From contig NZ_QMIK01000004.1 of assembly GCF_003316845.1 (NCBI RefSeq), positions 372,001-436,000 of the forward strand: 64,000 nt of DNA. The letters run 5' to 3'. The number at the start of each line of letters is the position of its first letter. The first letter of the stretch is position 1. Under the pieces are notes generated by a model. That model had not been told where the DNA came from. It ran no database searches and was given only the letters and a program-made list of their open reading frames with translations. The position numbers and the translations under genes are program-made. Source of the DNA: Cognataquiflexum aquatile (GTDB lineage: Bacteria > Bacteroidota > Bacteroidia > Cytophagales > Cyclobacteriaceae). Positions 36,770 through 44,744 of this stretch are shown piece after piece.

Positions 36770-36826
36770 TTTGGTGCTAGGCTTATCCCGCTTCGGGGCT
36801 GCTTGTCGAAGGGTTAAAATATGTGA

Positions 36827-37005
36827 ATTTCACTTAAGATTTCGGTAATTGAGATTCTCGAACTTATGAGACCCGTGACCGAAATACCAAAAAAACCGCC
36901 ATTCTACCCATGGGCTGCGGTGCATGTAGATTTGAGAAAATATAAAACTAGGTTTAGCACCTTACCCATGGCTACAAATATTTTGCCCCGATGGGGCTTT
37001 TGGTC
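36827..37005 (+). repeat. Direct repeat A, left copy (179 bp)
   Basis: Matches 37929-38107 at a constant offset of 1102 bp with a single difference that I can see (GTAGA against GGAGA). It flanks the tandem B units. Confidence 0.9.
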
Positions 37006-37035
37006 CAAGGAAGCCCCACTTCGGGGCTGTTGGTC

Positions 37036-37470
37036 GAAGGAGACCCGAGAATAGTAATTTCAATGGTTTGTTAATAGGGAATCTCACACTTCAGGAAAAT
37101 CCTTTATTGGAACACCTGTGGGGAGGAGGAAATTTTTCCGGGCCGGCGGTGGCACTGCGCAGTGGAGGATTAAAATTTCTTGCCTTTTTTGGTTACTTTT
37201 TGTGGTAAGACAAAAAGTGACACGAGAAAAGATCGTCAAGATTTAGTCAAATAATTGAAAAAGAGAAAGACGACCTTCCAAATTAATTGAACCTTCCCTG
37301 TTTTTGGTGCGAAGCCAATTCCTGGCTTTCCCTTTTTGCTCCCAAAAACTAACGACATCCATTTTCTAAAACCCCGAGCTGCGGTGCAAGGAAATTGGTT
37401 TGGGTATAAAAATCAGAGAAGCACCTTGCACGGGGCTAATATTATTCAGCCCGCTTCGGGGCTATTGGTC
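37036..37470 (+). repeat. Tandem repeat B, first copy (435 bp)
   Basis: Directly followed by its second copy. It includes a T-rich/A-rich inverted repeat (ACTTTTTGT/ACAAAAAGT) near 37195-37222 and ends with the structured stem and tail. Confidence 0.9.
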
Positions 37471-37908
37471 GAAGGAGACCCGAGAATAGTAATTTCAATG
37501 GTTTGTTAATAGGGAATCTCACACTTCAGGAAAATCCTTTATTGGAACACCTGTGGGGAGGAGGAAATTTTTCCGGGCCGGCGGTGGCACTGCGCAGGGG
37601 AGGATTAAAATTTCTTGCCTTTTTTGGTTACTTTTTGTTTCAAGACAAAAAGTGACACGAGAAAAGATCGTCGAGATTTGGTCAAATAATTGAAAAAGAG
37701 AAAGGCGACCTTCCAAATTAATTGAACCTTCCCTGTTTTTGGTGTGAAGCCAATTCCTGACTTTCCCTTTTTGCTCCCAAAAACTAACGACATCCATTTT
37801 CTATAACCCCGAGCTGCGGTGCAAGGAAATTGGTTTGGGTATAAAAATCAGAGAAGCACCTTGCACGGGGTTAATATTATTCAGCCCGCTTCGGGGCTGT
37901 TGTTGGTC
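37471..37908 (+). repeat. Tandem repeat B', second copy (438 bp)
   Basis: About 97 percent like the first copy by eye; it has a 3-bp insertion before the tail. A 92-codon minus-strand frame here is closed by a stop in the first copy, so the unit is not protein coding. Confidence 0.9.
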
Positions 37909-37928
37909 GAAGGAGCCAAAATCAGGAG

Positions 37929-38107
37929 ATTTCACTTAAGATTTCGGTAATTGAGATTCTCGAACTTATGAGACCCGTGACCGAAATACCAAAAAAACCG
38001 CCATTCTACCCATGGGCTGCGGTGCATGGAGATTTGAGAAAATATAAAACTAGGTTTAGCACCTTACCCATGGCTACAAATATTTTGCCCCGATGGGGCT
38101 TTTGGTC
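37929..38107 (+). repeat. Direct repeat A', right copy (179 bp)
   Basis: Right-hand partner of 36827-37005. Confidence 0.9.
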
Positions 38108-38170
38108 GAAGGATCAAAATGCTTAAGCTTCTCCTCCAGCTGTAGAAACAATCAACACCTTTTTGTTTAG

Positions 38171-38232
38171 TAGAATTTGTTATTCAAATTATCAGGAATT
38201 ACCTTTCGAATAGGGCTTTGACATTTCAGGCC
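38171..38232 (+). repeat. Imperfect direct repeat left of the broken lipoprotein gene
   Basis: About 62 bp that resembles 38993-39054 (shared core AATTACCTTTCGA, TAGGGCTTT). It lies 190 bp before the broken lipoprotein gene. Confidence 0.65.
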
Positions 38233-38421
38233 AATTACAAATTGGAAAAGAAAAAAAGGGTGAAATTTCAACTAACCAGTCATAGTTTCCAACGTTTGAC
38301 TAGGCTCAAAAAGGGTGTGAAAACAGTTGAATCAGACTTCAAAGGAACATATTATTTACGTTCAAAACCTATGTCTACTGTTTAGGAATATGTTTCAATT
38401 TTTACTGCGATATTAGAAATT

Positions 38422-38838
38422 ATGAGAAACTTTATAGTAATGTTAGTATTTCCTATTCTTTCTATTTCATGCAAAGCTCAGGAAATGCAAAAGGCAGACT
38501 TAAATGGGACAGAGTGGGAGTGTAAAATAGCCTAAGATTGCACCAATACTTATAAGTTTATAACTGACAGCACGTTTAAGTTTTTCAGTTGTGAAATGGA
38601 GGAGGAGTATTTTGGAGATTACTATTTTAAAGATGGATTTTTAATGCTTGACGAAATAGAAAGTATTAATGATAAAAATCTTCCTAAGACTTCTCCACAT
38701 AGTGCGGAAAGAAAATTATACAAAGTGGTTATTGAGGAGAATAAATTAAAACACTTATCAATGAGTAATTGGATAAATGGTAAATGGGTTCAGTCAGAAT
38801 TTAAGTTTGATGAAAATTATATTTATGTCAGAAAATGA
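38422..38838 (+). pseudogene. Small lipoprotein gene interrupted by one in-frame TAA
   Basis: From ATG 38422 the frame encodes a lipoprotein signal (lipobox SISC, Cys17) and 37 codons, then TAA at 38533-38535, then 100 more codons in the same frame to TGA 38838. The part after the stop (DCTNTYKFITDSTFKF, GDYYFKDGFLMLDE, KWVQSEFKF) continues the same type of small beta-rich lipoprotein. An ATG at 38596 could restart an 80-residue piece but without export signal. The gene is far more AT-rich than its neighbours, suggesting foreign origin. I do not recognise the family. Confidence 0.75.
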
Positions 38839-38992
38839 AAGGGTGATATTCCAAGTTAGTTTTTAAATGAAATGGAAAAATCAGGAGTTATAATGGGGAT
38901 TTTGTTTTATAGAGTCTCTACTTTCTTCAGAAAAATTCCTTTACACTTCTTCCCTCAGCTTGGCATAATTTGAAATTACTCCTTTTTCTGAT

Positions 38993-39054
38993 TAAGAATT
39001 TATAATTCAAGTTTCCGATAATTACCTTTCGATTAGGGCTTTTCAATTTCAGCC
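38993..39054 (+). repeat. Imperfect direct repeat right of the broken lipoprotein gene
   Basis: Partner of 38171-38232. Between 38839 and 39152 I see only this repeat, a terminator and a heptamer array. Confidence 0.65.
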
Positions 39055-39086
39055 TTAAAAAAATCAAATCAAGCATAAATGAAAAT

Positions 39087-39117
39087 ACCGTCAAGAATCA
39101 CTTGACGGTGTTTTTTT
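39087..39117. terminator. Terminator of the GH43 gene, probably bidirectional
   Basis: A 9-bp stem (ACCGTCAAG/CTTGACGGT) with a five-base loop has seven T residues on the plus side and a T-rich run on the minus side. Confidence 0.85.
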
Positions 39118-39118
39118 G

Positions 39119-39150
39119 TCTCAAATCTCAAATCTCTCGTCTCAGATCTC
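39119..39150. repeat. Heptanucleotide array, TCTC type
   Basis: TCTC recurs at 39119, 39126, 39133, 39140 and 39147, exactly 7 bp apart, with free triplets between. It lies directly before the GH43 stop. Confidence 0.8.
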
Positions 39151-39152
39151 CA

Positions 39153-40247
39153 TTACTTCCTCAAAGGCTCGATGGTCTGTATCGTCCCATCTTCATTGTG
39201 GACCAATTCGGTCATTTTGATATTCCGCAGGTGGGTTTTGTTGGTCAATTCGGTATCGTGGTAGAAAATGTACCACTTGCCTTCAAACTCCACTATGGAA
39301 TGGTGGTTGGTCCATCCCTGAACAGGATTCAGAACCACTCCTTGGTAGGTAAAAGGTCCATAAGGATTGTCCCCTATGGCATAGGCAATATTGTGGGTAT
39401 CTCCGGTAGAATAAGAAAAGTAATACTTTCCATTGTACTTGTGCATCCAGGCCGCTTCAAAAAACCTTCTCACACTGTCTCCAGCCAAGATTGGATTGCC
39501 CAATGAATCCAGGATATTTACATCCTTTGGGGCTTCAGCCATTTGCAACATATCTGAACTCAATTTTGCCATTTTCGGCATCAAGGAAGGTTCGTTTTTT
39601 GCAGGGATTCCATCAGTAGGGCCGGGACCCACAGGGGTATGTTTGTTGTTTCTGTACTGCTGCAACTGTCCTCCCCAAATTCCCCCAAAGTATAGGTAAT
39701 AACTGCCATCTTCATCTTTGAACACAGTAGGATCCATGCTGTAGCTTCCTTTGATAGCTTCGGGTTCGGCTTTAAATGGTCCGGCAGGATTATCCGCTAC
39801 CGCTACTCCAATTCTGAAAATATCATCCTTATCCTTTGCGGGGAAATAGAGGTAGAATTTACCGTCCTTTTCAGCCGCATCTGGTGCCCACATTTGTCTT
39901 TTGGCCCAAGGCACATCTGCCACATCCAATACTTTGCCGTGGTCGGTAATTTGGCCACCGGGCTTGTCCATGGAAAAAACATGGTAATCCGTCATATTAA
40001 AATGGGCACCCATATCATCTTCCACCACTTCGGATTCGACATCATGTGAAGGATAAATGTAGATTTTTCCTTCAAATACATGGGCTGATGGATCTGCTGT
40101 AAATATTTCAGTTACCAAAGGAGCATTGAGATATTTGGATGGTTCTGGCGCTACGACGACTTTTTCCTCAGTTTTGGGTGAACAGGATAACCCCAAAAAG
40201 GATATTACAGCTGCTGTCGTAAAGGTTTTTACAAAGTGTTTTTTCAT
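39153..40247 (-). CDS. GH43-family glycosidase lipoprotein (beta-xylosidase/arabinofuranosidase type)
   Basis: A lipoprotein of 364 residues (lipobox LSC, Cys22). The five-bladed propeller fold is indicated by the three acidic residues: base Asp52 in FTADPSAHVF, the modulating Asp in YSMDPTVF near 170, and acid Glu in FFEAAWMHK near 264. The enzyme should trim xylose or arabinose from oligosaccharides at the periplasmic or outer-membrane face. It is transcribed towards xylA from the other side of the repeat region. The exact specificity in GH43 cannot be read from sequence. Confidence 0.9.
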   Translation of the reverse strand: MKKHFVKTFTTAAVISFLGLSCSPKTEEKVVVAPEPSKYLNAPLVTEIFTADPSAHVFEGKIYIYPSHDVESEVVEDDMGAHFNMTDYHVFSMDKPGGQITDHGKVLDVADVPWAKRQMWAPDAAEKDGKFYLYFPAKDKDDIFRIGVAVADNPAGPFKAEPEAIKGSYSMDPTVFKDEDGSYYLYFGGIWGGQLQQYRNNKHTPVGPGPTDGIPAKNEPSLMPKMAKLSSDMLQMAEAPKDVNILDSLGNPILAGDSVRRFFEAAWMHKYNGKYYFSYSTGDTHNIAYAIGDNPYGPFTYQGVVLNPVQGWTNHHSIVEFEGKWYIFYHDTELTNKTHLRNIKMTELVHNEDGTIQTIEPLRK

Positions 40248-40561
40248 AGGTTATAGGTTTTTTGTTCCTTAAAAATAGGGATAACCCTTGATATTTCTTG
40301 ATGATTTCCCATTATTTCAGGTATCTTGATTGGAAGATCGAGATCGCTGAGGTTCATATTGCTGAGGAGGTTTCCAGTTCAGATTGGGTTCTTCGGGGAA
40401 AAGTGTATGAAAAGAAATGGTCGTTGGTCCGTTTGGGTAAAAAGAGGTTTGAAAAAAGGACCGCTGAAACTTACCTTAGGGACAAAAGGCGGCGTGGATG
40501 TCGGCCTTGAGATAAAGTCAGTAATTTTAGGAAGAGGTGATTGAAAAAACCAAAAGATGCT
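40248..40561. other. Intergenic region between divergent GH43 and sulfatase genes
   Basis: This 314-bp gap must hold two outward promoters, but I find no convincing TAnnTTTG pair. A plus-strand frame at 40298-40510 (70 codons, very basic) has no signal or recognised motif and I do not call it. The AGGAAGAGG run at 40529-40537 is a good Shine-Dalgarno-like site for a TTG at 40541. Confidence 0.4.
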
Positions 40562-42232
40562 ATGATTAAAATATTTGCCTTGTTGTTTGTAGGCTTGATG
40601 GTCACGGAAGTCGCCGCCAAGATGGACAGCCTTGGGTCCAAACAGGAAAAAGGAAGACCGAATATCATCTTTATCATGTCGGATGACCATGCCTATCAGG
40701 CCATCAGTGCCTACGATGACAGGCTGATCCAGACCCCAAATATTGACAGGATTGCCAAAAACGGAATGCTTTTTTCCAATGCCTGCGTCACCAATTCCAT
40801 CTGCGCGCCTTCCCGCGCAACGATTTTGACAGGGAAGCATTCCCATCTAAACGGCAAAACTGACAACCATTTCCCCTTTGATACGACCATGGTCACTTTT
40901 CCCCAACTGCTAAAAGCCAATGGGTATCAGACTGCTATGTTCGGGAAACTGCATTTTGGCAACAATCCAAAGGGCTTTGATCAGTTCAAGATTTTGCCTG
41001 GACAGGGGGTTTACTACAATCCGACTTTTATTACCAAAAACGAAGGTACCATCGAGGTAGAGGGCTATGTCACTGACCTGATTACAGACTTTACTTTGGA
41101 TTGGCTGGAGAATGAAAGGAAGGAGGAAGAGCCGTTTTTTTTGATGTATCTCCACAAGGCCCCTCATCGGGAGTGGCTGCCTGCCGAGCGCCATCTCGAG
41201 GAATTCTCCAAAAGAACATTTCCTGAACCGGCCACCCTTTTTGATGATTATTCGGGAAGAGGTTCTGCGGCAAAAGAGGCTGAAATGAATCTTTTGACCC
41301 ATATGAATTGGTCAGGGGATTCCAAACTGTACCCGGAAGTGATGGATCAGTTGGGGATTCCGGATGCGTCAGGTTGGGATAAAGGAGCTTTTCAAAGAGA
41401 GGTGGGACGGATGAATGCGGAGCAGCGCGCCAATTGGGACAAGGTATATGGCCCAATGAATGATTCATTTGTCAAATCATATCCCTCTATGAATGAGGTA
41501 GATAAAATGAAGTGGCGGTATCAAAGGTACATGCAGGATTACCTTGGTACCATAGCCGCTGTCGACGAAAATGTCGGAAGGGTTTTGGACTACCTTGAGG
41601 AGAATGGTTTGATGGAAAACACCATCATCGTCTATACTTCGGATCAGGGTTTTTATCTCGGCGAACATGGTTGGTTTGACAAGCGCTTCGTCTATGACGA
41701 GTCCTTCAAGACCCCACTGATGATCTCATGGCCTGGAAAAATCCAGCCGGGAAGCAAGTCTGATGAGATGGTTCAGAACCTGGATTTTGCACAGACTTTT
41801 CTCGAAGCAGCCAACATCGAAGCACCATCAGACATGCAGGGAGAAAGTCTGATGCCTTTGCTGACAGGGCAGTCGGATAAGTGGGACAGGGATGCCGTGT
41901 ACTACCATTATTACGAGTACCCCTCTATCCACATGGTCAAAAGGCATTACGCCATTGTGACCAAGGAGTATAAGTTGATCCATTTTTATTATGATGTGGA
42001 TGAATGGGAATTGTATGATCGTAAAAATGACCCTAAAGAAATGAAAAACGTCTACGACGATCCTGCATACGCCTCTGTAAAAAAGAAACTTCATGGGGAA
42101 TTGGAAGGACTTCGGACAAAATACGGAGACTCTTCCCAAATCAGCCAAGATCTACTCGAAAGATACCTCAAAGAGGTAAAGGATACCCAAGGTTCTTTTG
42201 TCCGATCATATAAAAAAGTGGGGAATGAATAA
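40562..42232 (+). CDS. Secreted sulfatase (arylsulfatase superfamily, S1)
   Basis: Hydrolyses sulfate esters, probably on sulfated glycans. From ATG 40562 it has 556 residues with a signal peptide (1-19, ending EVAA). The formylglycine cysteine is Cys81 in the C-x-P-S-R motif (ICAPSRATILTG). Calcium ligands Asp41-Asp42 lie in IMSDDHAY, and YTSDQGFYLGEHGWFDKR near 365 completes the site. A TTG at 40541 with a good Shine-Dalgarno is an alternative start. It is followed by the FAD oxidoreductase after 37 bp. Activity needs an anaerobic or aerobic formylglycine enzyme that is not in the window. Confidence 0.93.
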   Translation: MIKIFALLFVGLMVTEVAAKMDSLGSKQEKGRPNIIFIMSDDHAYQAISAYDDRLIQTPNIDRIAKNGMLFSNACVTNSICAPSRATILTGKHSHLNGKTDNHFPFDTTMVTFPQLLKANGYQTAMFGKLHFGNNPKGFDQFKILPGQGVYYNPTFITKNEGTIEVEGYVTDLITDFTLDWLENERKEEEPFFLMYLHKAPHREWLPAERHLEEFSKRTFPEPATLFDDYSGRGSAAKEAEMNLLTHMNWSGDSKLYPEVMDQLGIPDASGWDKGAFQREVGRMNAEQRANWDKVYGPMNDSFVKSYPSMNEVDKMKWRYQRYMQDYLGTIAAVDENVGRVLDYLEENGLMENTIIVYTSDQGFYLGEHGWFDKRFVYDESFKTPLMISWPGKIQPGSKSDEMVQNLDFAQTFLEAANIEAPSDMQGESLMPLLTGQSDKWDRDAVYYHYYEYPSIHMVKRHYAIVTKEYKLIHFYYDVDEWELYDRKNDPKEMKNVYDDPAYASVKKKLHGELEGLRTKYGDSSQISQDLLERYLKEVKDTQGSFVRSYKKVGNE

Positions 42233-42269
42233 TTTTAATCCTTTTTGCCTTTGACCATTTAAAATTTCA

Positions 42270-43937
42270 ATGATGAAAAACACCCTTTTCTACTTCCTGA
42301 TCATTTTGTTGGTAGCACTAGTCAGTTGTGCCAAAACAGACCAAACCAACGAATTCGAAGCCGATATCATCATCTATGGCGGTACCTCGGCAGGGATTAC
42401 TGCTGCGGTTCAGGCTAAGAAAATGGGCAAATCAGTGATTGTCGTTTCCCCTGATATCCATTTAGGAGGACTTTCTTCAGGAGGATTGGGATTCACAGAT
42501 ACCGGAGACAAATCTGTAATCGGAGGCTTGGCAAGGGAATTTTACCACAGGGTGTATATGCACTACCAAAACGACTCGGTATGGAAATGGCAAAAAAGGG
42601 AGGAATACGGAAACAAAGGACAGGGAACTCCCGCGATTGATGGCGGTGCACGGACAATGTGGATTTTTGAACCCCATGTTGCAGAGATGATTTTTGAGGA
42701 TTTTGTAAGAGAAAATGAGATACAGGTTTTGCGGGACGAGTGGCTTGACAGGGAATCAGGAGTACAAAAAGAAAACTGTAAAATCATTTCCCTCAAAACC
42801 CTTTCAGGAAAAACCTTCAAAGGAAAGGTATTTATTGACGCGACTTACGAAGGGGATTTGTTGGCTTCAGCAGGGGTCAGTTATCATGTCGGCAGAGAAT
42901 CCAATGCCACTTACAATGAAACTTGGAATGGTGTCCAAGTAGGAGTTTTTCAGCACAGGCATTATTTCCTACAACCGGTGAGTCCTTATATTATTCCCGG
43001 AGATTCCACTAGCGGGCTGCTTCCGGAAATATCTGATTTGCCTCCCGGCAAAAATGGGGAAGGTGATCAGAGACTACAGGCCTATAACTTCAGAATGGCA
43101 CTCAGTCAGCATCCTAACAACAGGCTTCCGTTTCCAAAACCCGAAAATTACGACCCAAACAGGTATGAACTCCTTGCACGGGTTTTTGCGACAGGCTGGA
43201 ATGAGACTTTTGACAAGTTTGATGATATTCCCAACCTCAAAACCGACACCAACAACCACGGTCCATTCAGCACTGATTACATTGGTAAAAATTATGCCTA
43301 TCCTGAAGCCAGCTATGAAGAGCGTAAAACCATGATCCGCGAACACGAGGATTACCAAAAAGGGCTGATGTACTTCTTGGCCAATGATCCGAGGGTACCC
43401 GACTCCGTCAGAATGGAAATGTCCAAATGGGGATTGGCAAAGGATGAATTTACAGACAACGGCAATTGGCCGCATCAGATTTATGTCAGAGAGGCAAGGC
43501 GCATGATCGGGGATTATGTGATGACAGAACACGAGGTTTTGGGCAAAAGGGAAGTGCCACAATCCATCGGGATGGGTTCCTATTCTTTGGATTCGCATAA
43601 TGTACAGCGTTTTGTGACTGAGGATGGACTTGTTCAGAATGAGGGGGATATCGGCGTGCATCCTGAGAATCCTTATAGCATCTCCTATGGTACGATTGTT
43701 CCCAAAAAGCGGGAATGCGAAAATCTCTTGGTTCCTATCTGTGTGTCAAGCTCCCACACCGCCTTTGGATCTATCAGAATGGAGCCTGTATTTATGATAT
43801 TGGGCCAATCAGCTGCCACCGCTGCGGTAATGGCCATAGATGAAAAAACAGCAGTTCAGGAGGTGGATTATGGTAAGTTGAACCAAAAATTGAAATCCGA
43901 TGGACAGGTGTTGGTGTTAGAGGAGAGATTAAAGTAA
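42270..43937 (+). CDS. FAD-dependent oxidoreductase lipoprotein (PF12831 type)
   Basis: A 555-residue protein with a lipoprotein signal (VSC, Cys20). The dinucleotide-binding motif IIIYGGTSAGITAA is near 34-47. LGGLSSGGLGFTDTG near 65-79, DATYEGDLLASAGVSY near 190 and the C-terminal MILGQSAATAAVMAI near 510 are typical of the family often found in polysaccharide loci of Bacteroidota and Planctomycetes. The substrate is unknown; oxidation of sugars or polyols is likely. It follows the sulfatase by 37 bp in the same operon. Confidence 0.85.
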   Translation: MMKNTLFYFLIILLVALVSCAKTDQTNEFEADIIIYGGTSAGITAAVQAKKMGKSVIVVSPDIHLGGLSSGGLGFTDTGDKSVIGGLAREFYHRVYMHYQNDSVWKWQKREEYGNKGQGTPAIDGGARTMWIFEPHVAEMIFEDFVRENEIQVLRDEWLDRESGVQKENCKIISLKTLSGKTFKGKVFIDATYEGDLLASAGVSYHVGRESNATYNETWNGVQVGVFQHRHYFLQPVSPYIIPGDSTSGLLPEISDLPPGKNGEGDQRLQAYNFRMALSQHPNNRLPFPKPENYDPNRYELLARVFATGWNETFDKFDDIPNLKTDTNNHGPFSTDYIGKNYAYPEASYEERKTMIREHEDYQKGLMYFLANDPRVPDSVRMEMSKWGLAKDEFTDNGNWPHQIYVREARRMIGDYVMTEHEVLGKREVPQSIGMGSYSLDSHNVQRFVTEDGLVQNEGDIGVHPENPYSISYGTIVPKKRECENLLVPICVSSSHTAFGSIRMEPVFMILGQSAATAAVMAIDEKTAVQEVDYGKLNQKLKSDGQVLVLEERLK

Positions 43938-44080
43938 ACCTGAATTTTTTGATCTTATTGTTTAATGTTGGCTTTATTCAGAATTTCATCAAAATGAAGG
44001 ACATTTCAAATTAGAAAGGATTATGAAATGATCTTGTCAGCGGGATTACTGATTTATAAAGCCCCAAATTTTTGGGACAT

Positions 44081-44362
44081 TCATTGAGATATACCCGGTG
44101 CTTTGTGTTGGTATTTCATACCAAAATCTGCCAAATCTGTAAGATTTCTCCATATTTGTATAACTCTTTGAAGGGTTAGTTCCTGTATTTTTATAGAAAA
44201 TTTCCCTTCTTTTTTAAAGGTTGGCAATCCAAAAACGAAATTATATACCGAAGGATTTTTGAAATAGGGAATCTTTTCTAATTCCTTCTCAGGGTCGAGT
44301 AATTGGATGCGTATTGATGACGATGAAGAAGGGATTTTTTTGAAGGTTTTTAGAAAATTCAG
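44081..44362 (-). pseudogene. Startless remnant of an unknown gene (93 codons)
   Basis: In the 807-bp gap 43938-44744 the minus strand is open for 93 codons with protein-like composition (RIQLLDPEKELEKIPYF, then YNFVFGLPTFKKEGKFSI and LQRVIQIWRNLTDLADFG). There is no start codon near the 5' end and the frame is closed by TGA upstream. I do not recognise the family. The rest of the gap is AT-rich; 44363-44620 has no frame that I support. Confidence 0.5.
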
Positions 44363-44619
44363 TCAGTTTGGAAATCATTCATTTCATAACGGAAGGTGAC
44401 TCATTTTTCGAATTAAAGAAAATGCGCTGACGTGGTTTAAAGGGGTTTTAGGGCAAGGATTGATGGTGAACTTGTCTATGTTTTTTATACTAAAACCCAT
44501 AACAGATCCCGACTTAAAATGTCATTGGTCGCTTCTGTTCATTCATTTTTGAATAGAGAAAAAAAAATAGATGTAGAATGGATATTAAAAAAATCTATGG
44601 TGAAAAAAAACAGCTTATA

Positions 44620-44666
44620 AAAAAAGCCGACAGATTGGGAAATCTATCGGCTCGGATTGGTTTTTT
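44620..44666 (-). terminator. Intrinsic terminator without an obvious gene
   Basis: A 12-bp stem with one mismatch (AGCCGACAGATT type) and a GGGA loop is followed on the minus strand by seven T residues. On the plus strand six T residues follow after an 8-base gap. No minus-strand gene begins between here and the susC-like start 79 bp away, so it may stop antisense transcription or be left from the decayed neighbour. Confidence 0.65.
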
Positions 44667-44744
44667 GATGTAAAACATTGGGGAATGGAACCATCAAATC
44701 ACCAAGCTTAATGAATAGTTCAATTCAATAAACCTTTCAATTAT

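Larger units (their letters stand above)
36784..38113. repeat. Array of structured REP-like repeats (A-B-B'-A')
   Basis: No gene is present between 36714 and 38421. Units consist of a long stem, a short GC-rich hairpin (GCCCC...GGGGC type) and a conserved tail TTGGTCGAAGG. Tails occur at about 36802, 37000, 37030, 37465, 37903 and 38102. Two stem types, one closed by CCATGGG and one by CCCCG, pair consistently through compensatory changes. I see no transposase or target duplication. 38114-38421 contains nothing else that I recognise except the direct repeat at 38171. Confidence 0.85.

Noticed and set aside
36866-37054. 62-codon frame in repeat A
   Set aside because: It lies wholly in structured repeats, with no recognisable protein features.
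37519-37797. 92-codon minus-strand frame within repeat B'
   Set aside because: The equivalent frame in the first B copy has a stop after about 39 codons, so it is not kept as a protein.
36784-38113. Insertion sequence or transposon
   Set aside because: No transposase frame, no terminal inverted repeats around the whole block and no target duplication seen.
22893-38838. Stop codon reassignment (TAA as sense codon)
   Set aside because: TAA ends several intact genes here, such as those at 26745 and 27923, and conserved proteins have no internal TAA; single mutations are simpler.
40298-40510. 70-codon basic frame upstream of the sulfatase
   Set aside because: No signal, motif or context; it overlaps the region that must contain two promoters.
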